Shown in pieces: positions 1-8,373 of a DNA stretch of 64,000 nt; position 1 is the first letter of the stretch, and every line of letters starts with the position of its first letter. The notes beneath the pieces are model-generated. The model worked only from the letters and a program-made list of their open reading frames with translations, was not told the DNA's origin and did no database searches. The position numbers were made by a program, and so were the translations under genes. The stretch is from Bradyrhizobium prioriisuperbiae. Lineage in GTDB: Bacteria; Pseudomonadota; Alphaproteobacteria; Rhizobiales; Xanthobacteraceae. The DNA is taken from positions 4,576,501 to 4,640,500 of the forward strand of contig NZ_CP135921.1 in the NCBI RefSeq assembly GCF_032397745.1, given 5' to 3'.

Positions 1-257
1 AGATCGACGCCGGCACCGCCCTTGCCGGCGACATCACGCCGCTGGCGGAGATCGGCCGGCTCAATCTGTTCGATATCCTGGGCCGCGTGCGCCTGATCAA
101 GCCGGTGGAGTTCGCAGTCCGGGTCGGCAAGTCCAGCGATCCGGAGCGCTCCTCGGCGTTCCACATGCATTTCGAGGGCAATGGCTGGAAGCTGTCGGCG
201 ATCGAATTTCCGAAGGCGGCGTTGCGCGATCTGGCGTCGAGACTGCCGCGACGGTGA
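1..257 (+). CDS. C-terminal fragment, DUF2939-like protein
   Basis: The window opens inside this gene. Reading codons from base 3 gives 84 residues up to the TGA at 255-257. The fragment has alternating hydrophobic and charged residues and includes the stretch GNGWKLSAIEFP near the end. A conserved WKL..I..P tail after a beta-rich stretch is what I recall for DUF2939 proteins, which are small membrane-anchored or secreted proteins of unknown function in alphaproteobacteria. The N-terminal anchor would lie outside the window. Family assignment is tentative; the coding frame itself is clear because the other two forward frames are broken by stops. Confidence 0.55.
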   Translation, partial: IDAGTALAGDITPLAEIGRLNLFDILGRVRLIKPVEFAVRVGKSSDPERSSAFHMHFEGNGWKLSAIEFPKAALRDLASRLPRR

Positions 258-336
258 TATCGTCGTCTTTGATCGAAGGGGTGAAATTCAGCGACGGATC
301 GAATCCGGAGGCTCGAGTGCGAAATTCAAGCCAGGA

Positions 337-444
337 TCAGGCGAAGGCCGCCGCAACCAGCGCGGCGCTCAGCAAAGCGAAGCCGGAAAAGGTCAGTCCG
401 AGAAACCGGACGCACATTGTGGTGTTACGGTCCTGCACACGCAT
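337..444 (-). CDS. 35-residue putative membrane peptide
   Basis: This minus-strand frame starts at the ATG at 444-442, preceded by a good ribosome binding site (CAGGAG seven bases upstream), and ends at a TGA at 339-337. The peptide begins MRVQDRNTTMCVRFLGL and continues as a single hydrophobic helix rich in Ala, Leu and Phe (about residues 14-35). A short basic N-terminus followed by one membrane segment is typical of small inner-membrane peptides. It sits alone in a gap of about 400 bases between the fragment at the left edge and the TetR gene. No function can be assigned. The SD plus hydrophobic design is the only evidence that it is real. Confidence 0.5.
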   Translation of the reverse strand: MRVQDRNTTMCVRFLGLTFSGFALLSAALVAAAFA

Positions 445-655
445 GACACACTCCTGTCCGTCCAACCCGTCGCTCAGATGGCGCGACGGATATGCGATCG
501 GGATCACGCTTGGCTCAATCGATCACGTACAGATATCGCCAGCATCACAGCATGAAATGCCGGGAATGCCTGTAGCGGCTGGGCCACAGTCTGATTCTTA
601 GTCGATGCGCGGCCACGCCCGGTTCAGCACGCTCACGTCCTGGTGATGCGCCAAT

Positions 656-1276
656 TCAGCTCTCCAGCACGCGGCAGAGCCGCAGCGCGTCTTCCGCCAC
701 GGCCTCGACGCTTTGCGTGTAGCCGCCCTTGATCCAGGCCTTGGCGATCTGCACCATGGCGCCGACTGCGCCGGCGCGCAGCATCTGGCCGCTCTTGAGT
801 TCGACGTTGGTATCGGGCGCCACCGTGCGCGACAGCAGTTCGCCGAACTCGCGCAGCAGCGCCGCCCACACCTCGTCGACGGCGGGGCCGACGCGGGCGA
901 TCTCGATCACGAACAGCCGTGCGCCGTCCGGCTCGTCCTTCAGCAACTGGTAATAGGCCTGCAGCACAGCGCGTCCGCGGGCCTCCGCGGGTCCCGGATG
1001 TTCCCGGCGGATGGTGTCGAGACGATCGATCACGCGATGGGAGACGGTGTCGAACGCAGTCACCAGCAGCGCCTCGCTGTTGGTGAAGGACTCGTAGAAG
1101 TAACGCTCGGTGAGGCCGGCCGCCTCGCACACCGCCTTCACGGTGGCGTTGCGATAGCCGAGCTTGCCGTAGACCGAGATGGCCGCTTCGATCAGCCGCT
1201 CGCGGCGCGCCAGCTGCCGCTCCTCGGCTGAGACGCCCGCATAGTGTCGTGCCCGTGCCGTTGTCTGTGCCGTCAT
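656..1276 (-). CDS. TetR-family transcriptional regulator
   Basis: A 206-residue regulator with an N-terminal TetR helix-turn-helix (LIEAAISVYGKLGYRNATV, then LTERYFYESF) and a helical ligand-binding C-terminus. I chose the ATG at 1276-1274 because AGGGG lies about six bases upstream; an upstream in-frame ATG at 1312 has no ribosome site and would cover the operator. It is divergent from the BVMO operon at 1420. The intergenic region carries a perfect inverted repeat at 1319-1342, which is a good candidate for its own binding site. The likely role is repression of the BVMO/SDR/hydrolase genes and of itself, relieved by a pathway substrate; this is inference. Confidence 0.85.
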   Translation of the reverse strand: MTAQTTARARHYAGVSAEERQLARRERLIEAAISVYGKLGYRNATVKAVCEAAGLTERYFYESFTNSEALLVTAFDTVSHRVIDRLDTIRREHPGPAEARGRAVLQAYYQLLKDEPDGARLFVIEIARVGPAVDEVWAALLREFGELLSRTVAPDTNVELKSGQMLRAGAVGAMVQIAKAWIKGGYTQSVEAVAEDALRLCRVLES

Positions 1277-1305
1277 GGATGGCCCCTGGGTCTCCCTATT
1301 CGCTC

Positions 1306-1334
1306 TTGACATGGCGAGTTGTCAGATGTTGAAT
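1306..1334 (+). promoter_or_regulatory. Candidate promoter of the BVMO operon
   Basis: TTGACA at 1306-1311 matches the sigma-70 -35 consensus. TTGAAT at 1329-1334, 17 bases further on, matches four of six -10 positions. The site lies about 85 bases upstream of the BVMO start and overlaps the inverted repeat at 1319-1342, so a bound repressor would block it. Confidence 0.4.
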
Positions 1335-1342
1335 TCTGACAA
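1319..1342. promoter_or_regulatory. Candidate TetR operator, perfect inverted repeat
   Basis: TTGTCAGA at 1319-1326 and TCTGACAA at 1335-1342 form a perfect 8-bp inverted repeat with an 8-base spacer. A further half-site (TGTCAGA) follows at 1350-1356. It lies between the divergent TetR gene and the BVMO operon, the usual place for a TetR autoregulatory operator. Confidence 0.55.
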
Positions 1343-1419
1343 TAACGCATGTCAGAAAAAAGTACAGCCGGACAACGGCTGCTTTCAGGGTTCGGGAACA
1401 ACGACAGGGAAGGCAGCCA

Positions 1420-3003
1420 ATGGCTTCGGTTTCAGCTGGCAAGGTTGCGGCTCCACTTCAGGAGCCCTCGAGCGTGGTCGCCTTCAAGACGCGTCCGGTT
1501 CCAGCTATCGCCGATCAGGCGCATCTGGATGTGCTGATTGTCGGCGCCGGCATTTCCGGCATCGGCGTCGCCTATCACCTGCAGCGCGATTGCCCGAAAA
1601 AATCCTACGCCATTCTCGAAGCGCGCGACGCCATCGGCGGCACCTGGGACCTGTTCCGTTATCCCGGTATCCGCTCCGATTCCGACATGCACACGCTGGG
1701 CTATCGTTTTCGTCCCTGGCGCGGCGAGAAGTCGATTGCCGACGGACCCGCGATCCTCAGCTATCTGAAGGAGACCGCGGCCGAATACGGCATCGACCGC
1801 AAGATCCATTTCGGCCACAAGGTGGTGCGGGCGTCATGGTCCTCAGTGGATGCGCGCTGGACGGTTGAAGTCACCGGCCCCGAGGGCCGCGCGCTGACGC
1901 TGACCTGCAATTTCCTGCAGATGTGCAGCGGTTATTATGATTACGACGGCGGTTACATGCCGGGCTGGGCGGGCATGGAGCGCTTCACCGGCGCCATCGT
2001 GCATCCGCAGAAGTGGCCCGAGAATCTGGACTATGCCGGCAAGCGCGTGGTGGTGATCGGCAGCGGCGCCACCGCGGTGACGCTGGTGCCGGCGATGGCC
2101 GACACCGCAGCCCATGTCACCATGCTGCAGCGATCGCCGACCTACATCGTGGCGCGCCCGTCGAAGGACGCGATCGCCAACTGGATGTACGCAAAACTGC
2201 CGGAAGGGCTCGCGCATGGCCTGGCGCGCTGGAAGAACATTCTGCTGCAGATGTATTTCTACAATGCCGCGCGGCGCAAACCGGACGGCGCCAGGAAAGT
2301 GATCGTCGGTCTCGCGCGCGATGCGCTCGGGCCCAATGTCGATGTCGATAAGCATTTCACCCCGCGCTACAATCCGTGGGATCAGCGATTGTGTCTGGTG
2401 CCCGACGGTGACCTCTTCAAGTCCATTCGCGCCGGCCACGCCTCCGTGGTCACCGACGAGATCGAGACTTTCACCGAGACCGGCCTCAAGCTGCGCTCCG
2501 GCGAGGAGCTGCAAGCGGATATCATCGTCACCGCCACCGGGCTCACCATGAAGCTGATGGGCGGCGCGCAGGTCGAGGTCGATGGCGTTGCGGCCGATCT
2601 CGGCAAGACGCTGAGCTACAAGGGCATGATGTTCTCGGATGTGCCGAATCTGGCCTCGACCTTCGGTTACACCAATGCGTCGTGGACCCTGAAGGCGGAT
2701 CTCACCGCCGAATATTTGTGCCGGATCCTCAACAAGATGGACCGCGAGGGTTTTGCCTACTGCACGCCGCACAACAGCGATCCCACCGTCACCGCCGACG
2801 CCACGCCGCCGCTGAGCTCCGGCTACTTCCAGCGCGCCCACGATGTGATGCCCAAGCAAGGCAGCAAGCGGCCATGGAAGCTGCACCAGAACTACGCCAA
2901 GGACATGCTGGCGCTTCGTTTCGGCAGCATCGACGACGGCTCACTGGTGTTCACCAAAGCGACCGCGGCGTCGCGCACGCAACCTCTGCAGAAGCAGGCG
3001 TGA
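1420..3003 (+). CDS. Baeyer-Villiger monooxygenase, EthA-like
   Basis: A 527-residue class B flavin monooxygenase that inserts one oxygen atom from O2 next to a ketone carbonyl (NADPH, FAD). Visible signatures are the FAD Rossmann motif GAGISG (42-47), the stretch RYPGIRSDSDMHTLGY typical of EthA-like enzymes, the BVMO fingerprint FTGAIVHPQKW (189-199, FxGxxxHxxxW), and the NADPH Rossmann motif GSGATA (214-219). It is the first gene of an operon with an SDR (3164) and an alpha/beta hydrolase (4000). Together these could oxidise an alcohol to a ketone, convert it to an ester or lactone, and hydrolyse that. The substrate is unknown. A longish N-terminus of about 35 residues precedes the FAD domain; an internal start is possible. 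Confidence 0.9.
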   Translation: MASVSAGKVAAPLQEPSSVVAFKTRPVPAIADQAHLDVLIVGAGISGIGVAYHLQRDCPKKSYAILEARDAIGGTWDLFRYPGIRSDSDMHTLGYRFRPWRGEKSIADGPAILSYLKETAAEYGIDRKIHFGHKVVRASWSSVDARWTVEVTGPEGRALTLTCNFLQMCSGYYDYDGGYMPGWAGMERFTGAIVHPQKWPENLDYAGKRVVVIGSGATAVTLVPAMADTAAHVTMLQRSPTYIVARPSKDAIANWMYAKLPEGLAHGLARWKNILLQMYFYNAARRKPDGARKVIVGLARDALGPNVDVDKHFTPRYNPWDQRLCLVPDGDLFKSIRAGHASVVTDEIETFTETGLKLRSGEELQADIIVTATGLTMKLMGGAQVEVDGVAADLGKTLSYKGMMFSDVPNLASTFGYTNASWTLKADLTAEYLCRILNKMDREGFAYCTPHNSDPTVTADATPPLSSGYFQRAHDVMPKQGSKRPWKLHQNYAKDMLALRFGSIDDGSLVFTKATAASRTQPLQKQA

Positions 3004-3009
3004 TGACGA

Positions 3010-3112
3010 CCCTCATGGTGAGGAGCGCCGCGCGTCTCGAACCATGAGGCCCGTGCCGTGCCCCACAATCATCCTTCGAGACGGCGCTTCGCGCCTCCTC
3101 AGGATGAGGCCG
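3010..3112. repeat. Dispersed palindromic repeat, family A
   Basis: The BVMO-SDR gap holds an imperfect palindromic unit with arms CTCATGGTGAGGAGC...CTCGAACCATGAG and a second arm pair CATCCTTCGAGACG...GCCTCCTCAGGATGAG. Related units occur at 53918-54017 and 58298-58414. It looks like a genome-wide intergenic palindrome; it could form hairpins in the operon transcript. Confidence 0.55.
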
Positions 3113-3163
3113 AGGGTGGTCCAGTCAACTCAGAAGCAATAACCGAACAAAGGCACCCCGAAC

Positions 3164-4003
3164 ATGTCCAGCCGCATGACCCTCGCCAATCGCACCGCCG
3201 TGATCACCGGCGCCGGCAGCGGCATCGGGCGGGGAATTGCATTGGCGCTGGCGAAGCGGCAGTGCCATCTGGCGCTGGCCGATATCAACGAAGCCGGGCT
3301 TACCGAAACCGCGCAGATGCTTGCGGGACAAATCACTCCAGGATCTGGCATCCGCGTCAGCCGCCACAAGCTCGATGTCGCCGATCGTGACGCGGTCGCG
3401 GCGCTGCCGGAGGCGGTCAAGGCGCAGCATCCCGGCGTCGACCTGCTGTTCAACAATGCCGGCGTCGCCGCCGGCGGCACCTTCGATCGGCTGCCCGAAG
3501 ATAATTTCGAGTGGCTGTTCGAGATCAATTTCTGGGGCGTGGTGCGGCTGACCCGGGCGTTCATGCCGCTCCTGAAAGCCAGCACCGACGCGCGCCTGGT
3601 CAATGTCTCCAGCATCTATGGCATCGTCTCGCCGCCGGGCCAGACGGCTTATTCCGCCAGCAAGTTCGCGGTGCGCGGGTTCTCCAACGCCTTGCGCCAT
3701 GAGCTGGCCGGCAGCAATGTGGGCGTGACGGTGGTGCATCCGGGCGGCGTCGCCACCCAGATCGCCGAAAGTGCTCGCCGGCCCGAAGGCGCCACCAACG
3801 AAGAGGTCGACCAGGGCTTGCAGCGCGCGCGGCGGATGCTGACCATGCCGCCGCCCAAAGCGGGCGAGATCATTGTCGATGCGGTCGAGCGCCGCGCGCC
3901 GCGGGTGCTGGTCGGCAACGATGCGAAGTTCATCGCGCTATTGGAGCGGCTCGCTCCGGTGTCGTACTGGAAGTTCATCGAAAAGGTGTTGGTGCGCCCA
4001 TGA
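3164..4003 (+). CDS. Short-chain dehydrogenase/reductase
   Basis: A 279-residue classical SDR. The cofactor motif GAGSGIG is at 16-22, NNAG at 97-100, and the catalytic residues are Ser150 (VSS), Tyr163 and Lys167 (YSASK). It reversibly oxidises an alcohol to a ketone or aldehyde with NAD(P). It lies between the BVMO and the hydrolase and overlaps the hydrolase start by four bases (ATGA), so the two are translationally coupled. In BVMO pathways such an enzyme supplies the ketone or removes the released alcohol. The C-terminal region (about 180-279) is long and helical, as in SDR members acting on bulky hydrophobic substrates. Confidence 0.88.
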   Translation: MSSRMTLANRTAVITGAGSGIGRGIALALAKRQCHLALADINEAGLTETAQMLAGQITPGSGIRVSRHKLDVADRDAVAALPEAVKAQHPGVDLLFNNAGVAAGGTFDRLPEDNFEWLFEINFWGVVRLTRAFMPLLKASTDARLVNVSSIYGIVSPPGQTAYSASKFAVRGFSNALRHELAGSNVGVTVVHPGGVATQIAESARRPEGATNEEVDQGLQRARRMLTMPPPKAGEIIVDAVERRAPRVLVGNDAKFIALLERLAPVSYWKFIEKVLVRP

Positions 4004-4968
4004 GTCTTGTCCTGACGCTGATCCTGATCGTCGCTGTTATCATCGCGGGCCTGGTCTGGTTCGCGGGCAACACCGCGCGCAAGGTCGAGGCGGCGGTGCC
4101 GCCGCGTGGCCAGTTCATGGATATCGACGGCCAGCGCCTGCACTACACTGACAGCAAGGGCACCGGCCCCGTGCTGGTGATGATCCATGGCCTTGGCGGC
4201 ACCATGTGGAATTACCACTATGCGCTGGTCGAAAAGCTCACCGGCGAATTCCGGGTGATCACGGTCGACCGTCCGGGCTCCGGCTATTCGGTGCGGCCCG
4301 ACGATGCGCCCGCAACGCTGAGCGCGCAGGCGGCAACGCTCGCCAAATTCATCAAGGCGCTGGGCGTGAGCCGGCCGCTGCTGGTCGGGCATTCGCTCGG
4401 CGGTGCGCTGTCACTGAGCATCGCCCTCAATCATCCGGACTGCGCCGGCGCCCTGGCGCTGATCGCACCCTTGACCCATGCCCAGGACGATGTGCCGGAG
4501 GTATTTAAGGGCCTCGTCATCGCCTCGGCGCTGGTGCGCAAGATCATCGGCTGGACGCTGGCGATCCCGATGTCGATCCGCCGGGGACCGGAGATGCTCA
4601 AGATCGTGTTCGGTCCCGATCCCGTGCCGGCGGATTATCCGCTGCGCGGCGGTGGCTATCTGAGCCTGCGGCCGAAGAGCTTCTACAACACCTCGTCCGA
4701 TCTGATCGCCGTCAACGACGATCTGCCGGAAATGATGACCCGCTACGGCTCGCTCAGCATTCCGGTCGGTATGCTGTTCGCGCGCCAGGACCGCATCCTG
4801 GATTTCCAGCGTCAGGGCGAGGCGATGAAGGCAAAGCTGCCGGCGCTTGACCTCGTGGCGACTGACGGCCACGGCCATATGCTGCCGCTGACCGTGCCTG
4901 ACCAGGCCGCCGACCTGATCCGGCGGACGGCGGCGAGGCAGCAGGTGCCAAGCGTGGCGAGTGCGTGA
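4000..4968 (+). CDS. Membrane-anchored alpha/beta hydrolase
   Basis: A 322-residue alpha/beta-fold hydrolase. Residues about 3-22 form a hydrophobic N-terminal helix, so the enzyme is likely anchored or exported. The oxyanion stretch HGLGG is at 63-67, the nucleophile elbow GHSLGG at 130-135 (Ser132), and a catalytic His lies in GHGHMLP near residue 291. The start overlaps the SDR stop (ATGA). In this operon it is the natural candidate to hydrolyse the ester or lactone made by the BVMO; this is inference from context. Epoxide hydrolase or lipase activity cannot be excluded. Confidence 0.85.
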   Translation: MSLVLTLILIVAVIIAGLVWFAGNTARKVEAAVPPRGQFMDIDGQRLHYTDSKGTGPVLVMIHGLGGTMWNYHYALVEKLTGEFRVITVDRPGSGYSVRPDDAPATLSAQAATLAKFIKALGVSRPLLVGHSLGGALSLSIALNHPDCAGALALIAPLTHAQDDVPEVFKGLVIASALVRKIIGWTLAIPMSIRRGPEMLKIVFGPDPVPADYPLRGGGYLSLRPKSFYNTSSDLIAVNDDLPEMMTRYGSLSIPVGMLFARQDRILDFQRQGEAMKAKLPALDLVATDGHGHMLPLTVPDQAADLIRRTAARQQVPSVASA

Positions 4969-5001
4969 GGTAAGTCAGGTGAGGTGTTTGCCATACCTTC
5001 C

Positions 5002-5119
5002 GCGTCATTGCCGGGCTTGACCCGGCAATCCAGCTTTCTCTGGCTGTACCGAAGGGCTTAAGCTGGATACCTGCGACTCGGCTTAGCCGAGTCGCCGAGG
5101 TCAAGCCCGCGTATGACGC
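5002..5119. repeat. Dispersed palindromic repeat, family B
   Basis: The unit is bounded by GCGTCATTGCCGGGCTTGAC and its inverted counterpart GTATGACGC. It holds a nested perfect hairpin GACTCGGC-TTA-GCCGAGTC (5075-5093). The same plan recurs at 19431-19549, 22345-22429 and 39778-39932. The remaining gap bases (4969-5285) show no other feature. Confidence 0.65.
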
Positions 5120-5285
5120 AGAGTGTTGTCGAAGCGCATGTCACCTCACTTTGTCATGGTCAGCCTTATCCCGGCGGCGCTTCCTATGCTGCGGCTATGC
5201 GCCGAGGTCCCGTTCAATCTCGATTTCCTATAAGCGGCCACCTACCTGCCGTGTGTTGGGGACTGAGACCAACAGGACCAAACTC

Positions 5286-5516
5286 ATGATGAAAATCACC
5301 ACACTTGCCACTTCGCTCACGATGCTGGCCATGCTTTCCGGCGCCGCCCATGCAGGATCGACGATCTCCGATCAGCGCTACTGGCCCGATGAGATCCACC
5401 GCGCCAGCCAGCCGGTCGTCGAACACCCAACCGAGGCGTTCGCCGGGATGGCGCCGCTGCAGGCGCCAGCGCCAGCCGTCCATCGTTATGACGGCGGACC
5501 GAAGTCGGAGGACTGA
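5286..5516 (+). CDS. Small secreted hypothetical protein
   Basis: A 76-residue protein with a clear signal peptide: MMKITTL, a hydrophobic core (about 8-20) and a probable cleavage after AHA (residues 21-23). The mature part of about 53 residues is Pro- and acid-rich and has no recognisable domain. I set the start at 5286 because AACAGGACC lies upstream and the signal peptide begins there; a longer frame from 5151 would add a basic, unlikely N-terminus. It is probably periplasmic or exported. It is followed by hairpins at 5526-5567 and a convergent gene. No function recognised. Confidence 0.65.
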   Translation: MMKITTLATSLTMLAMLSGAAHAGSTISDQRYWPDEIHRASQPVVEHPTEAFAGMAPLQAPAPAVHRYDGGPKSED

Positions 5517-5525
5517 GTCGCTTTC

Positions 5526-5567
5526 GTCACTTTGTGTGACCTCAAGCCGGATCCCTCCGACTTGAGG
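5526..5567. terminator. Candidate bidirectional terminator hairpins
   Basis: Two adjacent hairpins lie between convergent genes: GTCAC-TTTGT-GTGAC (5526-5540) and CCTCAAG...CTTGAGG (5540-5567) with an inner CGG/CCG extension. There is no strong T-run, so intrinsic termination is plausible rather than certain. Confidence 0.4.
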
Positions 5568-5595
5568 TGATGCAATGCGACGTGAGCTTGTTCGC

Positions 5596-6747
5596 TCAGC
5601 GCGACAGATATCCCGGCGCCAGCGGCTTGAAGCGGTAGATCAGATACGGCATCTTGTTCTCCGCTTTGCCGCCGTGGAACATCGCCGCCGCCGAGACCTG
5701 CGACGCCGACACATACATGTAGCCGTCCGGCCGGTAGGTAATGCCGTCGGGCCACACCAGGTCGGGATCGCTGGCGAAGGTGCGGTATTTGCGGTCCGGC
5801 GTGATGACGCCGACCGACTTGGTTTCCACCGCGGTGAGATAGAGGTTGCCGTCATAGTCGATCGACAATCCGCCATTGTTCGGCTTGTCGGCATATCGCT
5901 CGACCTTGGCGCTGAGTTGTGTGGCCGATAGCGTCTCGTTGTTGAGATCGTCGACACGGAGACGATAGACAGCGCGGCCGCTGAGCGGCGCGAAGTACAG
6001 CCATTCGGCCTTGGGATCCATGGTGATGCCGTCGCAGCCGACTTTGATCAGCGTGGGCTTGCCGTCCTTGCCGGGCACCGTCAGATCCTGGCCATCGACC
6101 GTAATCGGCACGTTCTCCGGCACCGTCGAGCGGTCACCGTCGAGCAGGCGCCGGGCGCGCCCGGTGTCCATGTCGATGACGATGATCGCGCCGTGCGAGC
6201 CGTCGCCGCCCGGGCCGATGTCCTCGTCGGCGATGTAGAACTTGCGGTTCTTGCGGTCGATCACGATGTCCTGCGGCTGCGACCCCGCGCGCGTCACCGG
6301 TTGCGGCATGTAGTAGATTCGCTCCAGCCTGTTGTGACGCGTATTCCAGCCGACCAGCTTCGGCGTGATATGGGTGCGAAAGCCCATGTCGATGATCCAG
6401 ACCACGCCGTCTTCGTCCGAGCGCAGCCCCAGCACATTGTCGAGATACTGATCGGTGCCGGGACGCGGCGTGTTCCACTCGGCATTCGGAAACGGTTCGA
6501 ACGTGGTCGGCGACGTCAGCTTCGCCACCCGCACGTCGGGGCTGTAGAACGGATGGTGGCTGAAGATCACCTGGTTGTCGGGGGTGAACGCGATGTTGCC
6601 GACCGATTGCGGCAGCCGCGCGAACACTTCTATCGCGGCCGTGGCCGGCTGCTGTGCGACTGCGGAAGATGATGCCGCCCCCGCTATCGCCATCATTGCG
6701 ATACCGGTGAGAAGCTGAAGACTCATGCTCTGCGAACGCAAGGCCAT
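5596..6747 (-). CDS. Yellow/MRJP-family secreted beta-propeller
   Basis: A 383-residue protein with a signal peptide (residues 1 to about 31, ending SSSAVAQ). The mature part resembles the major royal jelly / Yellow / SMP-30-like beta-propeller family, with motifs such as DNVLGLRSDEDGVVWIIDMG, PQDIVIDRKNRKFYIADE and GGLSIDYDGNLYLTAVE. Bacterial members are often annotated as gluconolactonase-like or dopachrome-related, but their substrates are largely unknown. The start at 6747 has GAGGGA about eight bases upstream. A reading frame open further upstream is ignored because the signal peptide fixes the N-terminus. It is divergent from the HxlR regulator at 6946, which may control it. Confidence 0.78.
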   Translation of the reverse strand: MALRSQSMSLQLLTGIAMMAIAGAASSSAVAQQPATAAIEVFARLPQSVGNIAFTPDNQVIFSHHPFYSPDVRVAKLTSPTTFEPFPNAEWNTPRPGTDQYLDNVLGLRSDEDGVVWIIDMGFRTHITPKLVGWNTRHNRLERIYYMPQPVTRAGSQPQDIVIDRKNRKFYIADEDIGPGGDGSHGAIIVIDMDTGRARRLLDGDRSTVPENVPITVDGQDLTVPGKDGKPTLIKVGCDGITMDPKAEWLYFAPLSGRAVYRLRVDDLNNETLSATQLSAKVERYADKPNNGGLSIDYDGNLYLTAVETKSVGVITPDRKYRTFASDPDLVWPDGITYRPDGYMYVSASQVSAAAMFHGGKAENKMPYLIYRFKPLAPGYLSR

Positions 6748-6891
6748 GCGCGGTCCCTCGATTGGTGTGACTATCCTCCCGGCGTCAGCGCGATCCCCCG
6801 CCGTTGCCGGCTGCGGCAGAGATCGTTTGGCGTGATCGTCAACAGCCTGTGAAGGACGCACGCTCTTGGTTGCGCCGGGATAGCGCGCTAC

Positions 6892-6915
6892 AGTACGGAC
6901 ACACAAGTACGCACA
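6892..6915. promoter_or_regulatory. Candidate HxlR operator (direct repeat)
   Basis: AGTACGGACA (6892-6901) and AGTACGCACA (6906-6915) are near-identical decamers 14 bases apart, each containing GTAC. They lie in the gap between the divergent MRJP-like and HxlR genes, about 30 bases before the HxlR start. Spaced GTAC-type half-sites are plausible for an HxlR dimer. Confidence 0.35.
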
Positions 6916-6945
6916 GTGGTGGGACACAGTATCACGGAGTGAACC

Positions 6946-7365
6946 ATGGCGAGCTTTGCCGACCGGATGAACGACAAGAGTTATGACTGCGCGCCCGGCT
7001 GTCCGATCGAGGCGACGCTCGATCTGATCGACGGCAAGTGGAAGGCGATCATCCTCTACCATCTGCTCGGCGGCACGTTGCGCTTTGGCGAGATGAGAAA
7101 ACGATTGTCCAAGATTACCCAGCGCATGCTGACGCGGCAGTTGCGCGAACTGGAAGAGGTCGGCCTGATCAGCCGCACTGTGTTCGCCCAGGTGCCGCCG
7201 CGGGTCGACTACGCACTGACCGCACGTGGCCGCACCCTGGAGCCGGTGATCCGTGCGTTGTGGATGTGGGGCAATGAGCATCTCGGCCGCGGTGACGCGG
7301 TGTTCGACGCTACGTCAAACGTGGTCGAGTTGCCGCGTGTTACGCGCCCCGCGCAAACAAGCTGA
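6946..7365 (+). CDS. HxlR-family transcriptional regulator
   Basis: A 139-residue winged-helix regulator. The N-terminus carries [20 protein letters not shown], the usual HxlR opening with Cys residues that in some family members sense redox or electrophiles. The wing region [31 protein letters not shown] is the DNA-binding core. It is divergent from the MRJP-like gene at 5596-6747, which is its likely target. Its 3' end overlaps the convergent LysR gene by 26 bases. Ligand unknown. Confidence 0.88.
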   Translation: MASFADRMNDKSYDCAPGCPIEATLDLIDGKWKAIILYHLLGGTLRFGEMRKRLSKITQRMLTRQLRELEEVGLISRTVFAQVPPRVDYALTARGRTLEPVIRALWMWGNEHLGRGDAVFDATSNVVELPRVTRPAQTS

Positions 7366-8278
7366 AACACACCTGCCGCAACCAGCGGTGGCCGGCGTCG
7401 CGGTGATAACGCTCGTGCCAGTATTGCGCCACAATGATCGGCGGCATCGTCACCGGTGGCTTGAAGCTCGTGAGTTTCAACCGGTCGCCGATGGCCAAAG
7501 CGAGGTTCGCCGGCAACGTGGCGATGCCGTCGGTCTCGGCCGCGACCAGCGCGGCCGCGACAAAACTCGGCAGCCGCAGCAGCACCCGATCCGGCGGGAT
7601 CAGCGCCTCGATTGCCTGCTGCGCGGTGGTGTGCGCCGCATGGCCGGTCTCGGACGCGGTGATCAGGATGTGCTGCGCGGCGCGAAATTCGCCGAGTCGC
7701 ATCAACTGCAGCCGTTTGGGGTGCCCGCGCCGCACCACGCTGAGATAGCCGTCGGTATAGAGCTGTTGCCGGCGCAGGTCGCGCGGCGCCTTGGCGTAGG
7801 CGCCCAGCGCCAGATCAGCCTCGCCGCTGGCGAGCTTGGCCTCGAAGTTGCGGGCATCCAGCGGCAGCGCCTCCAGTTTCAATCGTGGTCCCTGTGCGGC
7901 CAGTCGCGCGGTCAGCGGCGGCAGGAAACGCAACATGCCGACATCGCTGACCAGCAGGCGAAATTGCCGGTGCGACGATTGCGGATCGAACGGCACCGTG
8001 GGCGGCGACGTCAGGCTGTCGGCGGCGCTTAATAGATTTCGCAACGGGGTCAGGATCTCGGCGCCCTTCGGTGTCGGCCGCATGGTCTGGCCGTCGCGCA
8101 CCAGCAGCGGGTCGTCGAAATGCGCGCGCAGCCGCGCCAGCGCCTTGCTCAGCGTGGGCTGGGTGGTGTCGAGCAGGGCGGCGGCGCGGGTCAGCGAGCC
8201 CTCGCTGAGCATCACCTGCAACATCCGCAGGTCGCGCAGCTGCAATTCCACATCATTCTCAGTGGGCATGACCATCAT
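7340..8278 (-). CDS. LysR-family transcriptional regulator
   Basis: A regulator of about 312 residues with an N-terminal winged helix ([37 protein letters not shown]) and a periplasmic-binding-protein-like effector domain. Several in-frame ATGs lie at 8278, 8275 and 8269; none has a strong ribosome site, so the exact start is uncertain by a few codons. It is divergent from the substrate-binding-fold gene at 8374, with 95 bases between them, and probably controls it. No typical LTTR box stands out in that gap. Confidence 0.85.
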   Translation of the reverse strand: MMVMPTENDVELQLRDLRMLQVMLSEGSLTRAAALLDTTQPTLSKALARLRAHFDDPLLVRDGQTMRPTPKGAEILTPLRNLLSAADSLTSPPTVPFDPQSSHRQFRLLVSDVGMLRFLPPLTARLAAQGPRLKLEALPLDARNFEAKLASGEADLALGAYAKAPRDLRRQQLYTDGYLSVVRRGHPKRLQLMRLGEFRAAQHILITASETGHAAHTTAQQAIEALIPPDRVLLRLPSFVAAALVAAETDGIATLPANLALAIGDRLKLTSFKPPVTMPPIIVAQYWHERYHRDAGHRWLRQVCFSLFARGA

Positions 8279-8373
8279 TCCATCCGCGGCATCGCCAGAA
8301 GATGCGGCCGGGCCTAGCCTCGCGTCAAGGCTGAGATAACGGCAGTTCAAACAACCTTCGTGGGAGCAAACGC

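Noticed and set aside
6748..7281. Upstream extension of the MRJP-like gene
   Set aside because: It would run antisense through the HxlR gene and bury the clear signal peptide; the SD-supported ATG at 6747 is better.
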